From the NCBI GenBank assembly GCA_947487835.1, contig CANKXX010000002.1:496001-560000 (forward strand): DNA of 64,000 bases, in the 5' to 3' direction. Origin of the DNA: an uncultured Microbacteriaceae bacterium. Its GTDB lineage: Bacteria > Actinomycetota > Actinomycetes > Actinomycetales > Microbacteriaceae. The position numbers were made by a program, and so were the translations under genes. Positions 12,630 to 23,176 of the stretch are shown piece by piece. Below the pieces are notes generated by a model that was not told the origin of the DNA, searched no databases, and worked only from the letters and a program-made list of their open reading frames with translations. Each line of letters opens with the position of its first letter. Position 1 is the stretch's first letter.

Positions 12630-14014
12630 GCGACCGCAGGCAGGACGTCGTCCAGGCTCCCCGCCGGGTCGCGTTCGACGTCATCCGCGCCGTGCACGAG
12701 TCCGAGGCCTACGCCAACCTGCTGCTGCCGGTCCGGCTGCGCAGGAACCGGCTGAGCGGGCAGGACGCCGCGCTCGCCACCGAGCTCACCTACGGCACCC
12801 TCCGCAGGACCGGCTACTACGACCGGGTGATCGAGCTGGCCGCGGGCCGCGACATCGACCGCATCGACCCGCCGATCCTCGACGTGCTGCGCCTCTCCGT
12901 GCACCAGCTGCTCTCGATGCGGGTCGCGTCGCACGCCGCCGTGAACGAGGCCGTGGCCCTCGCCCGCTCCGTCGGGTCGCAGTCCGCCGCCGGCTTCGTC
13001 AACGGCGTGCTCCGCACCGTCTCCCGGTCCACCCCCGACGAGTGGCGGGAGCGCGCCCTCGGCACCGCCCGCAGCGACGACGAGCGACTGTCGCTCGAGA
13101 GCTCGCACCCCGTGTGGATCCTGCGCGCCTTCCGCCGGGCACTCGCCCGGGAGGGGCGCGAGCACGAGCTGGAGGCGCTGCTGGCCGCGGACAACGACGC
13201 GCCGTCCGTCACGCTCGCGGCGCTGCCCGGCGTCGCGTCGCCGGATGCCGTGGCGGGCCGCGCGGCAAGGTACTCGCCCGTCGGCGCCTACCTCGAGGGC
13301 GGCGACCCGGGCGACGATCCCGCCGTGTCCTGCGGCGAGGTCCGGGTGCAGGACGAGGGGTCGCAACTCGCCGCGCTCGCGCTCAGCCGCGCCCGCGACG
13401 TGCGTCCCGGCGAGCGATGGCTCGACCTGTGCGCCGGCCCGGGCGGAAAGACCGCACTGCTCGCGGCCGAGGCCGCGCTGGGCGGGGCCACCGTCACCGC
13501 TAACGAGGTCGTGCCCGCCCGCGCCGAGCTCGTGCGCAACGCCCTGGCCGCCGTGCCGGGGAAGACGGAGGTGTGGGAGCGCGACGGGCGCGAGGTCGGC
13601 GAGACGGACCCCGGCGCGTTCGACCGCATCCTCATCGACGCGCCGTGCACCGGCCTCGGCGCCCTCCGCCGTCGCCCGGAGGCACGCTGGCGCAAGTCGC
13701 CGCGCGACGTCGCGGGCCTCACGCCGCTGCAGGCCGAGCTGCTGGACTCCGGCATCCGTGCGCTCAAGCCCGGCGGGGTGCTGGCCTACGTCACCTGCTC
13801 GCCCCACCTCGCTGAGACGCGTGCCGTCGTGGCGGACGCGCTGCGCCGGCATCCGGAGCTGGAGGCCATCGACACGGCCGCCGTGCTCGCCGGCGTGACG
13901 CGGGAGCCGCTCGACCTCCCGGGGGACGACGCCTCGGTGCAGCTGTGGCCGCATCGGCACGGCACGGACGCGATGTTCATCGCCCTGATCGGGAAGCCCG
14001 CCTCGGTAGGCTGA
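12626..14014 (+). CDS. rsmB: 16S rRNA m5C967 methyltransferase (RsmB/Sun/Fmu family)
   Basis: SAM-dependent cytosine-C5 methyltransferase acting on 16S rRNA. The 462-aa product starts with a NusB-like RNA-binding domain (about 10-160; RVAFDVIRAVHESEAYANLL) followed by the methyltransferase fold: SAM motif DLCAGPGGKTALLAAEA, the proline-cysteine motif DAPCTGLGALRRRPEARWR, and catalytic Cys in YVTCSPHLAET. GTG start inside the overlap with fmt. Specificity for position 967 is inferred from family and context. Confidence 0.94.
   Translation: MSDRRQDVVQAPRRVAFDVIRAVHESEAYANLLLPVRLRRNRLSGQDAALATELTYGTLRRTGYYDRVIELAAGRDIDRIDPPILDVLRLSVHQLLSMRVASHAAVNEAVALARSVGSQSAAGFVNGVLRTVSRSTPDEWRERALGTARSDDERLSLESSHPVWILRAFRRALAREGREHELEALLAADNDAPSVTLAALPGVASPDAVAGRAARYSPVGAYLEGGDPGDDPAVSCGEVRVQDEGSQLAALALSRARDVRPGERWLDLCAGPGGKTALLAAEAALGGATVTANEVVPARAELVRNALAAVPGKTEVWERDGREVGETDPGAFDRILIDAPCTGLGALRRRPEARWRKSPRDVAGLTPLQAELLDSGIRALKPGGVLAYVTCSPHLAETRAVVADALRRHPELEAIDTAAVLAGVTREPLDLPGDDASVQLWPHRHGTDAMFIALIGKPASVG
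14007..14012 (+). promoter_or_regulatory. Leaderless-type -10 box for rpe
   Basis: TAGGCT ends 7 nt before the rpe ATG and overlaps the end of rsmB. No Shine-Dalgarno precedes the start, consistent with transcription starting at the AUG. Confidence 0.6.
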
Positions 14015-14019
14015 AGCGC

Positions 14020-14688
14020 ATGCCCATCCGCATCAACCCCAGCATCCTGTCCGCAGACTTCGCCAATCTCGAGCGCGAGCTCGGGCGCATCTCGACCGCG
14101 GACCTCGTGCACGTCGACGTGATGGACAACCACTTCGTGCCGAACCTCACGTTCGGGCAGCAGATGGTGCGCCGCCTCGGCGAGATCAGCGCGCTGCCGC
14201 TCGACGTGCACCTGATGATCGACGACCCCGACCGGTGGGCGCCGGACTTCGCCGAGACCGGCGCGTACTCCGTGACCTTCCACGCCGAGGCGGCCGCCGA
14301 CCCCGTCGCGCTGGCCCGCCGGCTGCGCTCGATCGGCTCGCGCGCCGGGATCGCGCTCAAGCCGGGCACGCCGGCCGAGCCGTTCCTCGAGATCCTCGAC
14401 GAATTCGACCAGGTGCTCGTGATGACCGTCGAGCCGGGCTTCGGGGGTCAGGAGTTCATGGAGTCGACCATGCCGAAGCTGCGCGCCCTGCGCGAGCGGG
14501 TGTCCGGCGCCGGGCTGGACGTGTGGCTCCAGGTCGACGGCGGAGTCAACGAGCGCACGATCGCGACCGCCGCGGAGGCCGGCGCCGACACCTTCGTGGC
14601 CGGCTCCAGCGTCTTCCTCTCCGACGACCCGCTCGACCGCATCGCCTCCCTGCGCGCCGCGGCATCCGCATCCGCACACGCCCACTGA
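14020..14688 (+). CDS. rpe: Ribulose-phosphate 3-epimerase
   Basis: Interconverts ribulose 5-phosphate and xylulose 5-phosphate in the pentose-phosphate pathway. The 222-aa TIM barrel has NPSILSADFANLERELG, the metal and catalytic motifs HVDVMDNHFVPNLTFG and HLMIDDP, the phosphate loop MTVEPGFGGQEFM and VDGGVN. The start gives the usual family N-terminus and sits 7 nt behind a TAGGCT box. It is separated from the other pentose-phosphate genes, which lie at 57.7-64 kb. Confidence 0.97.
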   Translation: MPIRINPSILSADFANLERELGRISTADLVHVDVMDNHFVPNLTFGQQMVRRLGEISALPLDVHLMIDDPDRWAPDFAETGAYSVTFHAEAAADPVALARRLRSIGSRAGIALKPGTPAEPFLEILDEFDQVLVMTVEPGFGGQEFMESTMPKLRALRERVSGAGLDVWLQVDGGVNERTIATAAEAGADTFVAGSSVFLSDDPLDRIASLRAAASASAHAH

Positions 14689-14783
14689 GCGGTTCCCGCG
14701 CTGGGTGCGCGGGCGGCGGGCGGCGGATGGTCGGTCGTCGCGGGCAGCCTCGACGCTGACGGGATGTCTGGTTGGATGGATGC

Positions 14784-15158
14784 ATGACCGATAACGCACA
14801 GACCAAGCCCGAGATCGAGTTCGTCGACGGACCCGCCCCCGAGGAGCTCGTCATCACCGACATCCGCGTCGGCGACGGCGCGGAGGCCCAGGCCGGTTCC
14901 ACCGTGAACGTGCACTACCTCGGCGTCGACTTCGAGTCCGGCGAGGAGTTCGACTCGTCCTGGAACCGCGGCCAGTCCATCACCTTCCCGCTCGCGAGCC
15001 TCGTCAAGGGCTGGCAGGAGGGCATCCCCGGCATGCGCGTCGGCGGCCGTCGCCAGCTCGTCGTCCCGCCGCAGCTCGCCTACGGCCCCGCCGGCGGCGG
15101 ACACCGCCTGTCGGGCCGCACGCTCATCTTCGTGATCGACCTCCTGGGCGTCCAGTAA
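14784..15158 (+). CDS. FKBP-type peptidyl-prolyl cis-trans isomerase
   Basis: A 124-aa single-domain FKBP, cytosolic, with no signal peptide. Family motifs: NVHYLGVDFESGEEFDSSW, ITFPLASLVKGWQEGIPGMR, GGRRQLVVPPQLAYG, and terminal LIFVIDLLGV. These cover the hydrophobic pocket of the catalytic site. It likely assists folding of cytosolic proteins. The ATG was preferred over a TTG four codons upstream. A perfect hairpin terminator begins 15 bp after the stop. Confidence 0.95.
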   Translation: MTDNAQTKPEIEFVDGPAPEELVITDIRVGDGAEAQAGSTVNVHYLGVDFESGEEFDSSWNRGQSITFPLASLVKGWQEGIPGMRVGGRRQLVVPPQLAYGPAGGGHRLSGRTLIFVIDLLGVQ

Positions 15159-15172
15159 CCCCGTAGCCGAGC

Positions 15173-15211
15173 CGAAGCGCCCGTCCCGCGACATGCGGGA
15201 CGGGCGCTTCG
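15173..15211 (+). terminator. Strong hairpin terminator after the FKBP gene
   Basis: A perfect 17-bp stem (15173-15189 with 15195-15211) around the 5-nt loop GACAT, followed by TCGTC rather than a T-tract, as is common in high-GC genomes. It separates the priA-FKBP group from the his genes. Confidence 0.85.
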
Positions 15212-15222
15212 TCGTCCCCGCT

Positions 15223-15348
15223 CCACCGACGCAATTCAGCAGACGGCGGATTCCCCCCGACGCAACTCAGCAGATCCGGGCCGACACGCCGCTCCCGAGC
15301 CTCGACGCGCCGACGCGGAGTCGAGATCTGCTGAATTGCGTTCGGTGG
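15223..15348 (+). repeat. Composite CGCAAYTCAGCAGA inverted repeat, copy 1
   Basis: Unit A (CGCAATTCAGCAGA, 15230-15243) is followed 31 bp later by unit B (CGCAACTCAGCAGATC from 15261) and closed by an inverted unit (TCTGCTGAATTGCG, 15327-15340). The outer arms 15223-15243 and 15327-15348 pair nearly perfectly. The 35 bases from 15261 match 40098-40132 with one mismatch. It lies between the FKBP terminator and the hisE promoter; no convincing gene is present. Confidence 0.8.
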
Positions 15349-15404
15349 CAGGGGAACGGCAGCACCCGCGGCAGGCACCGTCGGAGAGGGGCGCCGCGAA
15401 CCGA

Positions 15405-15410
15405 TACCCT
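15405..15410 (+). promoter_or_regulatory. Leaderless-type -10 box for hisE
   Basis: TACCCT followed by 6 nt (TGACCG) and then the GTG start. The same six bases and start follow the -10 of coaE. Confidence 0.6.
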
Positions 15411-15416
15411 TGACCG

Positions 15417-15680
15417 GTGAAGACCTTCGATGACCTGTTCATCGAGCTCCGCGAGAAGGCCGAGACCCGCCCCGAGGGCTCAGGCACCGTCCGCGAACTC
15501 GATGCCGGTGTGCACGCAATCGGCAAGAAGATCGTCGAGGAGGCCGCCGAGGTGTGGATGGCTGCGGAGTACGAGTCCGACGACCGCACCGCGGAGGAGA
15601 TCTCCCAGCTGATCTACCACCTGCAGGTGCTGCTGATCGCGCGCGGGCTCACCCCGGAGGACGTCTACCGACATCTGTGA
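15417..15680 (+). CDS. hisE: Phosphoribosyl-ATP pyrophosphatase
   Basis: Second step of histidine synthesis, PR-ATP to PR-AMP. An 87-aa all-helical MazG-like protein with [20 protein letters not shown], the metal-binding motif [16 protein letters not shown] (EExxE) and [21 protein letters not shown] start, no Shine-Dalgarno, just after a -10 box. First gene of a hisE-hisG-hisF-hisI run; hisD, hisC, hisB, hisH and hisA are not in this window. Confidence 0.95.
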   Translation: MKTFDDLFIELREKAETRPEGSGTVRELDAGVHAIGKKIVEEAAEVWMAAEYESDDRTAEEISQLIYHLQVLLIARGLTPEDVYRHL

Positions 15681-15743
15681 GGCCCGGCGCCCCGGCGCCA
15701 CCCCTCCCCGATGCTCACGACCCCTCCGCCAGAAAAGAGACCC

Positions 15744-16601
15744 ATGCTCCGCGTAGCCGTTCCCAACAAGGGATCGCTGTCCGAGACCGCAGCCCAGATG
15801 CTCGCCGAGGCCGGATACACCGGCCGCCGAGACCCGAAGGAGCTGCGGATCGTCGACGCCAGGAACGACGTCGAGTTCTTCTACCTCCGCCCCCGCGACA
15901 TCGCCACCTACGTCGGCTCCGGCGCCCTCGACGTCGGCATCACGGGACGCGACCTCCTGCTCGACTCCGAATCGGCCGCCGTCGAGGCCGCCGTCCTCGG
16001 CTTCGCCCGCTCCACCTTCCGCTTCGCCGGCCCGGTCGGCGCCTTCTCCGAGCTTCCGGACATCGCCGGCCTCCGGGTCGCGACGAGCTACCCGGGACTC
16101 GTGGGCACCTTCCTCACCGACGCCGGCGTCTCCGTCACCCTCGTGCGACTGGACGGGGCCGTGGAGTCCGCCATCCAGCTCGGCGTCGCGGACGTGATCG
16201 CCGACGTCGTCGAGACCGGCACCACGCTCCGCAAGGCGGGCCTCGAGGTCTTCGGCCCGGTCATCCTCGAGTCGGAGGCCGTGCTGGTCTCCAGCCCCGA
16301 CGACAAGCAGGACGACATCGTGCGGCAGGGCTCGTCGGTGCTGCTGCGCCGTCTGCAGGGCGTCCTCGTCGCGCGCCAGTTCGTGCTCGTCGACTACGAC
16401 GTCCCGCTGTCCCTGCTCGACGCGGCCATCGAGCTGACGCCCGGCATCGAGTCGCCCACCATCTCGCCGCTGCGGGACCCCGAGTGGGTCGCGGTGCGGG
16501 CCATGGTGCCGCGCGCGGACACGAACCACATCATGGACGCCCTCTACGAGGTGGGGGCGCGTGCCATTCTCGTCAGCGCCATCCACGCGGCGCGGATCTA
16601 G
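15744..16601 (+). CDS. hisG: ATP phosphoribosyltransferase (long form, HisG)
   Basis: Commits PRPP and ATP to histidine synthesis and is the usual feedback-inhibited enzyme. At 285 aa it is the long, HisZ-independent form, with catalytic domains ([34 protein letters not shown] as the PRPP loop) and a C-terminal ACT-like regulatory domain (about 210-285, [20 protein letters not shown]). The ATG at 15744 gives the family N-terminus [10 protein letters not shown] and has AAAAGAGA upstream. In-frame codons further upstream give no conserved sequence. Confidence 0.96.
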   Translation: MLRVAVPNKGSLSETAAQMLAEAGYTGRRDPKELRIVDARNDVEFFYLRPRDIATYVGSGALDVGITGRDLLLDSESAAVEAAVLGFARSTFRFAGPVGAFSELPDIAGLRVATSYPGLVGTFLTDAGVSVTLVRLDGAVESAIQLGVADVIADVVETGTTLRKAGLEVFGPVILESEAVLVSSPDDKQDDIVRQGSSVLLRRLQGVLVARQFVLVDYDVPLSLLDAAIELTPGIESPTISPLRDPEWVAVRAMVPRADTNHIMDALYEVGARAILVSAIHAARI

Positions 16602-16611
16602 GCTGCCGGAC

Positions 16612-17457
16612 ATGACGGACAGCAGCCGGACCAGCCCCACGCCGGGGAACGGCGGCCCGGCCGGCGGCACGCCGTCCGAGCGACCCGGCACGTCCGGGTC
16701 CCTCGCCGTGCGCGTGATCCCGTGCCTCGACGTGGCCGCGGGCCGCGTCGTCAAGGGCGTCAACTTCCTGAACCTGCGCGACGCCGGCGACCCCGTCGAG
16801 TTCGCGCGCACCTACTACGAGCAGGGCGCGGACGAGCTCACCTTCCTCGACGTGACCGCCACCGTGGACAACCGGGCGACCACCTACGAGGTCGTGAGCA
16901 AGACCGCGGAGCAGGTCTTCATCCCGCTCACCGTCGGCGGCGGCGTGCGCTCCCCGGAGGACGTGGCGCGGCTCCTGGCGAGCGGCGCGGACAAGATCGG
17001 CGTGAACAGCGCCGCGATCGCGCGGCCGGCGCTCATCGGCGATATCGCCGACCGCTTCGGCGCCCAGGTCGTCGTGCTCTCCCTCGACGTGAAGCGCGGC
17101 GGCAGCACCGACTCCGGCTTCGTCGTTACGACGCACGGCGGCCGCACCGAGACCGACATCGACGCCCTCGAGTGGGCGGCGCGCGCGATCCAGCTCGGCG
17201 CGGGCGAGCTGCTCGTGAACTCGATCGACGCCGACGGCACCAAGAACGGCTTCGACACGGAGCTCATCGCCCTCATGCGCGGCATCAGCAGCGTCCCGGT
17301 CATCGCCTCGGGCGGGGCCGGCCGGGCGAGCCACTTCCCCGCGGCGATCGAGGCGGGGGCGGATGCGGTGCTCGCCGCGTCGGTGTTCCACAACGGAGAG
17401 ATGACGATCGGCGACGTGAAGCGCGAGCTGTCCGGAGCCGGGATGGCGGTGCGCTGA
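16612..17457 (+). CDS. hisF: Imidazole glycerol phosphate synthase cyclase subunit
   Basis: Cyclase half of IGP synthase; with HisH it makes imidazole glycerol phosphate and AICAR. The 281-aa TIM barrel shows [20 protein letters not shown] with catalytic Asp40, [33 protein letters not shown] (second catalytic Asp region) and VIASGGAG. Residues 1-30 form a Gly/Ser/Pro-rich extension absent from most homologues; an alternative start nearer the core was not supported by a ribosome site. The stop overlaps the hisI ATG (TGATG). Confidence 0.95.
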   Translation: MTDSSRTSPTPGNGGPAGGTPSERPGTSGSLAVRVIPCLDVAAGRVVKGVNFLNLRDAGDPVEFARTYYEQGADELTFLDVTATVDNRATTYEVVSKTAEQVFIPLTVGGGVRSPEDVARLLASGADKIGVNSAAIARPALIGDIADRFGAQVVVLSLDVKRGGSTDSGFVVTTHGGRTETDIDALEWAARAIQLGAGELLVNSIDADGTKNGFDTELIALMRGISSVPVIASGGAGRASHFPAAIEAGADAVLAASVFHNGEMTIGDVKRELSGAGMAVR

Positions 17458-17825
17458 TGACCATGACGGCGACGGACGTCGACGCGGTGCTCGACCGGGC
17501 GCGGTTCGCGCCCGACGGGCTGCTGCCCGCGATCATCCAGCAGCACGACTCGAAGGAGGTGCTGATGCTCGGCTACATGAACCGCGAGGCGCTGCGCCGC
17601 ACGCTCACCGAGGGGCGGGTGACCTTCTGGTCCCGCTCCCGGAGCGAGTTCTGGCGCAAGGGCGACACGAGCGGGCACGCCCAGTACGTGCGCGGCGCAG
17701 CGCTCGACTGCGACCAGGACACCCTGCTCGTGCAGGTCGACCAGGTCGGGGTGGCCTGCCACACCGGCACGCGCACCTGCTTCGACGCCGACGCCCTCGA
17801 CCCGGTCACGGGGGAGGCACGATGA
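17457..17825 (+). CDS. hisI: Phosphoribosyl-AMP cyclohydrolase
   Basis: Opens the adenine ring of PR-AMP, the third step of histidine synthesis. At 122 aa it has [20 protein letters not shown], the substrate-site [17 protein letters not shown], and metal ligands in [10 protein letters not shown] and [10 protein letters not shown]. The gene is monofunctional, with hisE separate upstream. Its stop overlaps the trpE ATG by 4 bp, physically linking histidine and tryptophan genes. Confidence 0.96.
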   Translation: MTMTATDVDAVLDRARFAPDGLLPAIIQQHDSKEVLMLGYMNREALRRTLTEGRVTFWSRSRSEFWRKGDTSGHAQYVRGAALDCDQDTLLVQVDQVGVACHTGTRTCFDADALDPVTGEAR

Positions 17826-19393
17826 GCGGCGCGGGAAGGACGGGCACGGCGCGCACCGGCGGCGCGCGCGGCACCAACGGCACGACCGGCCGCCAGGAGT
17901 TCGACGCCCTGCTCGGCGACCACCGCGTGGTGCCGGTCGCCCGGGAGCTCTTCGCCGACGGGGAGACCCCGGTCGGCGTGTACCGCAAGCTCGCGGACGG
18001 GCGCCCGGGCACCTTCCTGCTCGAGTCCGCGGAGCAGGGCGGCATCTGGTCGCGCTACTCGTTCGTCGGCGTCGACTCCTTCGGCGTGCTCACCCAGCGC
18101 GGCGACCGCGCCGAGTGGCTCGACTACGGGCTCGGGGCCGACCGTGCCCTCGGCACCGGCGCGCCCTCGGGCCCGCTCGACGCGCTCGCCGCGCTGTTCG
18201 AGCGCTGGGAGACGCCCCGCATCGAGAACCTGCCCCCGCTGACCGGCGGCCTCGTCGGCTTCATCGGCTGGGAGGCCATCCGCCAGCTCGAGCGCCTCCC
18301 GGAGCAGCCGCCCGCGGACTACGCCGTGCCCGGCCAGGCGCTCGCGTTCGTCTCCGAGCTCGCGGTGCTGGACCACCGGCGCGGCACCGTGCAGCTCGTG
18401 GCCACCGCGCTGAACGACGGCACCGACGACGCGGACACGCTCTGGGCCGATGCCCAGCGCCGCCTCGATCGCATGCAGGAGCGCCTCGCCCGGCCCGCCG
18501 AGGCGTGGCTCGCCGAGGCGGACCTGACGATCGCGCCTTCCCCGACCCGCCGCACGACGAAGGCCGAGTTCACGGCCGCCATCGAGCGCTCCAAGGAGTA
18601 CATCCGGCAGGGCGACGTGTTCCAGGTGGTCATCTCGCAGCGCTTCGACCATGAGGTGACCGCCTCGCCGATCGACGTCTACCGGGTCCTGCGCACGCTC
18701 AACCCGAGCCCGTACATGTACCTGCTCGCGCTCGAGGATCCGGAGGGGGAGCCGTACTCGATCGTCGGGTCCTCGCCCGAGGCGCTCGTCAAGGTGCAGC
18801 AGGAGCACGTGTACATGCACCCGATCGCCGGCTCCCGCCCGCGCGGGGCGACCCCGGACGAGGACAGCACCTTCGCCGACGACCTGCTCGCCGACCCGAA
18901 GGAGCGCGCCGAGCACCTCATGCTCGTCGACCTGGCCCGCAACGACCTGCTGAAGGTCTGCCGGGCGGGGACGGTCGAGGTGACCGAGTTCATGCAGGTG
19001 GAGCGCTTCAGCCACATCATGCACCTCGTCTCCTCCGTCGAGGGGCTCCTGCGCCCGGAGGCGACGTCCGTCGACGTCTTCCGCGCCACCTTCCCGGCCG
19101 GCACGCTGTCCGGCGCGCCGAAGCCGCGGGCCCTCGAGATCATCGACGAGCTGGAGCCGGCGCAGCGCGGCGTCTACGGGGGAGTGGTCGGCTACTTCGA
19201 CTTCGCCGGCGACGCCGACCTCGCGATCGCCATCCGCACGACCACGATCGCGGGCGGCGTCGCGCGGGTGCAGGCGGGTGCCGGCCTCGTCGCCGACTCC
19301 GACCCGGACAGCGAGTACCTGGAGACCCAGAACAAGGCCGCGGCACCCCTGCGCGCCGTCGCCGTCGCCAACGCGCTGCGCCGGGTGCGCTGA
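17822..19393 (+). CDS. trpE: Anthranilate synthase component I
   Basis: Makes anthranilate from chorismate, with TrpG supplying ammonia (trpG is not in this window). The 523-aa product has an N-terminal regulatory half with the Trp feedback motif [19 protein letters not shown] and a C-terminal chorismate-binding domain: [72 protein letters not shown] and [17 protein letters not shown]. The first 25 or so residues are Gly/Thr/Arg-rich and poorly conserved. ATG overlaps hisI. Confidence 0.97.
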   Translation: MSGAGRTGTARTGGARGTNGTTGRQEFDALLGDHRVVPVARELFADGETPVGVYRKLADGRPGTFLLESAEQGGIWSRYSFVGVDSFGVLTQRGDRAEWLDYGLGADRALGTGAPSGPLDALAALFERWETPRIENLPPLTGGLVGFIGWEAIRQLERLPEQPPADYAVPGQALAFVSELAVLDHRRGTVQLVATALNDGTDDADTLWADAQRRLDRMQERLARPAEAWLAEADLTIAPSPTRRTTKAEFTAAIERSKEYIRQGDVFQVVISQRFDHEVTASPIDVYRVLRTLNPSPYMYLLALEDPEGEPYSIVGSSPEALVKVQQEHVYMHPIAGSRPRGATPDEDSTFADDLLADPKERAEHLMLVDLARNDLLKVCRAGTVEVTEFMQVERFSHIMHLVSSVEGLLRPEATSVDVFRATFPAGTLSGAPKPRALEIIDELEPAQRGVYGGVVGYFDFAGDADLAIAIRTTTIAGGVARVQAGAGLVADSDPDSEYLETQNKAAAPLRAVAVANALRRVR

Positions 19394-19395
19394 CG

Positions 19396-20049
19396 GTGCG
19401 CTCCCCGGCGCGACTCAAGTACACCCTCCTGCTCGCGGTCCTCGCCGTGAGCGCGCTCGTGCTGCTCTCCTGGTCGCGCGACTGGTACGTCTTCACCCTC
19501 GCGGGCGACTCCGCCGAGCGGGTGGCGGTCCCCGGCGCGGTGGCCGCGCCGGCGCTCAGCGCACTCGCCCTCGCGGGCATCGCCCTGGCCGCCGCCCTCA
19601 CCATCGCCGGTCCCGTGTTCCGGGTGATCCTCGGCGTCCTGCAGGTCGTGCTCGGCGGTTGCATCGTGCTGTCCGCGTCCCTGGCGGTCGCGGACCCGGT
19701 ATCCGCGGGTGCCCGCGCCGTGACGGACCGCACGGGCATCGACGGCGCCGCATCCGTCGCCGCCCTCGTGGCGGAGACCGCGGGCGGCACCTGGGCAGCC
19801 GTCACGCTGGCGCTCGGCGTGCTCGCGGCCCTCCTCGGCGTCGCCGTGCTCGTCACCTCCCGCCGGTGGCCCGCGTCCTCCCGGCGCTATTCCGCGGTGC
19901 AGTTCGACGAGGCCGGGACGTCCGACTCCGCCGGGACGCTCGACTCCGCCGCGCAGCCGGACGAGGCCCCCGCGCGGGGGCGCGACGCGAGCGTCTCCGA
20001 CTGGGACACCCTGAGCGACGGGCGGGACCCCACAGGGAGCGACCGCTAG
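19396..20049 (+). CDS. Trp biosynthesis-associated membrane protein
   Basis: A 217-aa membrane protein of the actinobacterial family found inside trp operons (Trp_oprn_chp). Four hydrophobic segments are visible: about 8-24 (TLLLAVLAVSALVLLSW), 52-73, 78-100 and 131-152, followed by an acidic, Asp/Ser-rich cytoplasmic tail. The motif SWSRDWYVF just after the first segment is characteristic. GTG start 2 bp after the trpE stop. Function unknown; a role in aromatic amino-acid transport or regulation is inferred only from context. Confidence 0.85.
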   Translation: MRSPARLKYTLLLAVLAVSALVLLSWSRDWYVFTLAGDSAERVAVPGAVAAPALSALALAGIALAAALTIAGPVFRVILGVLQVVLGGCIVLSASLAVADPVSAGARAVTDRTGIDGAASVAALVAETAGGTWAAVTLALGVLAALLGVAVLVTSRRWPASSRRYSAVQFDEAGTSDSAGTLDSAAQPDEAPARGRDASVSDWDTLSDGRDPTGSDR

Positions 20050-20052
20050 ACT
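20047..20052 (+). promoter_or_regulatory. Putative -10 box before the HGxxPAAW gene
   Basis: TAGACT overlapping the stop of the preceding gene, 38 bp before the ATG, with a purine-rich ribosome site (GAGGAG) between. It may give trpCBA transcription independent of trpE. Confidence 0.4.
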
Positions 20053-20090
20053 CGACCGGTACGCGACACCCCCCGAGGAGTAGAGAAAAC

Positions 20091-20321
20091 ATGAGCGCTG
20101 AGTCCACCGAGCCCGGCCACGGAAATTCGCCCGCCGCGTGGGTGGCCGTCATCGTCATGCTGCTCGGCTTCGCCGTCGGCACGCTGGGCTTCTGGTTCGT
20201 GAGCATGCCCGTGATCATCGTCGGCGTCGTGCTCATCGTCCTCGGCCTCATTGCGGGCTACGTGCTCAAGCGCATGGGTTACGGCGTCGGCGGCGCCCGC
20301 TACAACCCGAAGGCGCACTGA
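20091..20321 (+). CDS. HGxxPAAW family small membrane protein
   Basis: A 76-aa protein with the defining motif HGNSPAAW (residues 10-17), two hydrophobic segments (about 17-36 and 41-60) and a short basic C-terminus KRMGYGVGGARYNPKAH. This family is restricted to Actinobacteria and typically sits between trpE and trpC, as here. Ribosome site GAGGAG 10-16 nt upstream. No biochemical role is known to me. Confidence 0.9.
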   Translation: MSAESTEPGHGNSPAAWVAVIVMLLGFAVGTLGFWFVSMPVIIVGVVLIVLGLIAGYVLKRMGYGVGGARYNPKAH

Positions 20322-20325
20322 CAGC

Positions 20326-21096
20326 GTGCTCGACGATCTCGTAGCCGGAGCTGTCCTCGACGCTTCGGAGCGTCGCGCTGCCCGCCCGTTCTCCGAGGTG
20401 GAGGTGGCCGCTCTCGCCCGCCCCGCCGCCCTCGACGCCCTGGCGGCCCTCGCGCCGTCCGAGCGCGTGAAGATCATCGCCGAGGTGAAGCGCGCGAGCC
20501 CGTCCCGCGGCCCGCTCGCCGAGATCCGCGACCCCGCGACGCTCGCCGTCTCCTATGAGACCGGCGGCGCGAGCGCCATCAGCGTGCTCACCGAGGGGCG
20601 GCGCTTCCTCGGGACGCTCGCCGACCTCGAGGCCGTGCGGAACGCGGTCAGGGTCCCCGTGCTGCGCAAGGACTTCATCGCCGACCCGTACCAGGTCTTC
20701 GAGGCCCGCGCCGCGGGCGCCGACCTCGTGCTCCTCATCGTGGCCGCGCTCGAGCAGCCGGTGCTGCGCGAGCTCTTCGCGCTCATCCGGCAGCTCGGCA
20801 TGACCGCGCTCGTCGAGACGCACAGCGCGGACGAGGTGTCCCGGGCGCTCGACCTCGGCGCCGACCTGATCGGCGTCAACGCCCGCGACCTCAGCACGTT
20901 CGAGCTCGATCAGGACCTCTTCGGCCGGCTGGCCGACTCCATCCCCAGCGGTGTCATCCGGGTTGCGGAGTCCGCCGTCAAGACGGCTGCCGACGTCGCC
21001 CACTACCGACGCTCCGGCGCGGACGTCGTGCTCGTGGGCGAGGCCCTCGTCACGAACGACCCCGTCGACACCCTCACTGAATTCCTGGCGGTCTGA
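20326..21096 (+). CDS. trpC: Indole-3-glycerol phosphate synthase
   Basis: Closes the indole ring from CdRP. The 256-aa TIM barrel has the signatures [70 protein letters not shown] and [12 protein letters not shown], covering the catalytic Lys and Glu residues. The GTG at 20326 starts 4 bp after the preceding stop. It is monofunctional, with no PRAI (TrpF) domain. Confidence 0.96.
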   Translation: MLDDLVAGAVLDASERRAARPFSEVEVAALARPAALDALAALAPSERVKIIAEVKRASPSRGPLAEIRDPATLAVSYETGGASAISVLTEGRRFLGTLADLEAVRNAVRVPVLRKDFIADPYQVFEARAAGADLVLLIVAALEQPVLRELFALIRQLGMTALVETHSADEVSRALDLGADLIGVNARDLSTFELDQDLFGRLADSIPSGVIRVAESAVKTAADVAHYRRSGADVVLVGEALVTNDPVDTLTEFLAV

Positions 21097-21097
21097 C

Positions 21098-22305
<1,208 letters not shown>

Positions 22306-22309
<4 letters not shown>

Positions 22310-23118
22310 CCGAGTCGCACGGCGGAACCACCGAGAGCCGCGTCGAGCGCGTCATCAGGGCCCGCCGGGAGGCGGGCACCGGCGCCCTCATCGGCTACCT
22401 CCCCGTCGGCTTCCCCGACCTCGACACCAGCGTCGAGGCGGCCGTCGCCCTCGCCGAGAACGGCGTCGACGTCATCGAGCTCGGGCTGCCGTACTCGGAC
22501 CCGGTCATGGACGGACCCGTCATCCAGGCCGCGACGCAGCAGGCCCTCGCCCAGGGCTTCCGCCTGCGTGACGGCTTCGAGGCCGTGCGCCGGATCACCT
22601 CGCGCGTGGACACCCCGGTCGTCCTCATGACCTACTGGAACCCCGTCGTGCAGTACGGCGTCGACCGCTTCGCGGACGACCTCGCCGCCGCCGGGGGAGC
22701 CGGCCTCATCACGCCCGACCTCATCCCCGACGAGGCCGGCGAGTGGATCGCCGCGTCCGACCGCACGGGGCTCGACCGCATCTTCCTCGCGGCGCCCTCG
22801 TCGACCGCCACCCGCCTGGAGCAGGCGGTGTCGACGAGCCGCGGCTTCGTCTACGCCGTCTCCACCATGGGCATCACGGGTGCGCGGTCCGACGTCGACA
22901 CCGCCGCCCGCGGCCTCGTGGACCGGCTGCGCGAGGCCGGCTCCGAGAGCGCCTGCGTCGGCCTCGGCATCTCCACCGCCGAGCAGGTGCGCGAGGTCCT
23001 GGCCTACGCCGACGGCGCGATCGTCGGCTCGGCCCTCGTGTCCGCGCTGGCCAACGGCGGCGTCGAGGAGGTGGCCCGCACGGCAAGGGCCCTCTCCGAC
23101 GGCACTAGGGTAAGTTAG
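22306..23118 (+). CDS. trpA: Tryptophan synthase alpha chain
   Basis: Cleaves indole-3-glycerol phosphate to indole for TrpB. The 270-aa TIM barrel has [13 protein letters not shown], the catalytic Glu motif [19 protein letters not shown] (Glu and Asp), [26 protein letters not shown] and the phosphate site [10 protein letters not shown] with VGSALV. Starts in the overlap with trpB. The gene closes the trp run; a TAGGGT box in its last codons may serve lgt. Confidence 0.97.
23106..23111 (+). promoter_or_regulatory. Putative -10 box for lgt
   Basis: TAGGGT at the end of trpA within the locally AT-rich CTAGGGTAAGTTAG, about 65 bp before the lgt start. No -35 consensus. Confidence 0.4.
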
Positions 23119-23176
23119 CCGTCGCTTCGCATCACACACCCCCTCGTTCGAAGCTTCTTGTGAAAGGAAGCAGCCG

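Noticed and set aside
15193-15420. Short open frame of 75 codons across the repeat before hisE
   Set aside because: Translates the terminator arm and palindromic units; no ribosome site or similarity.
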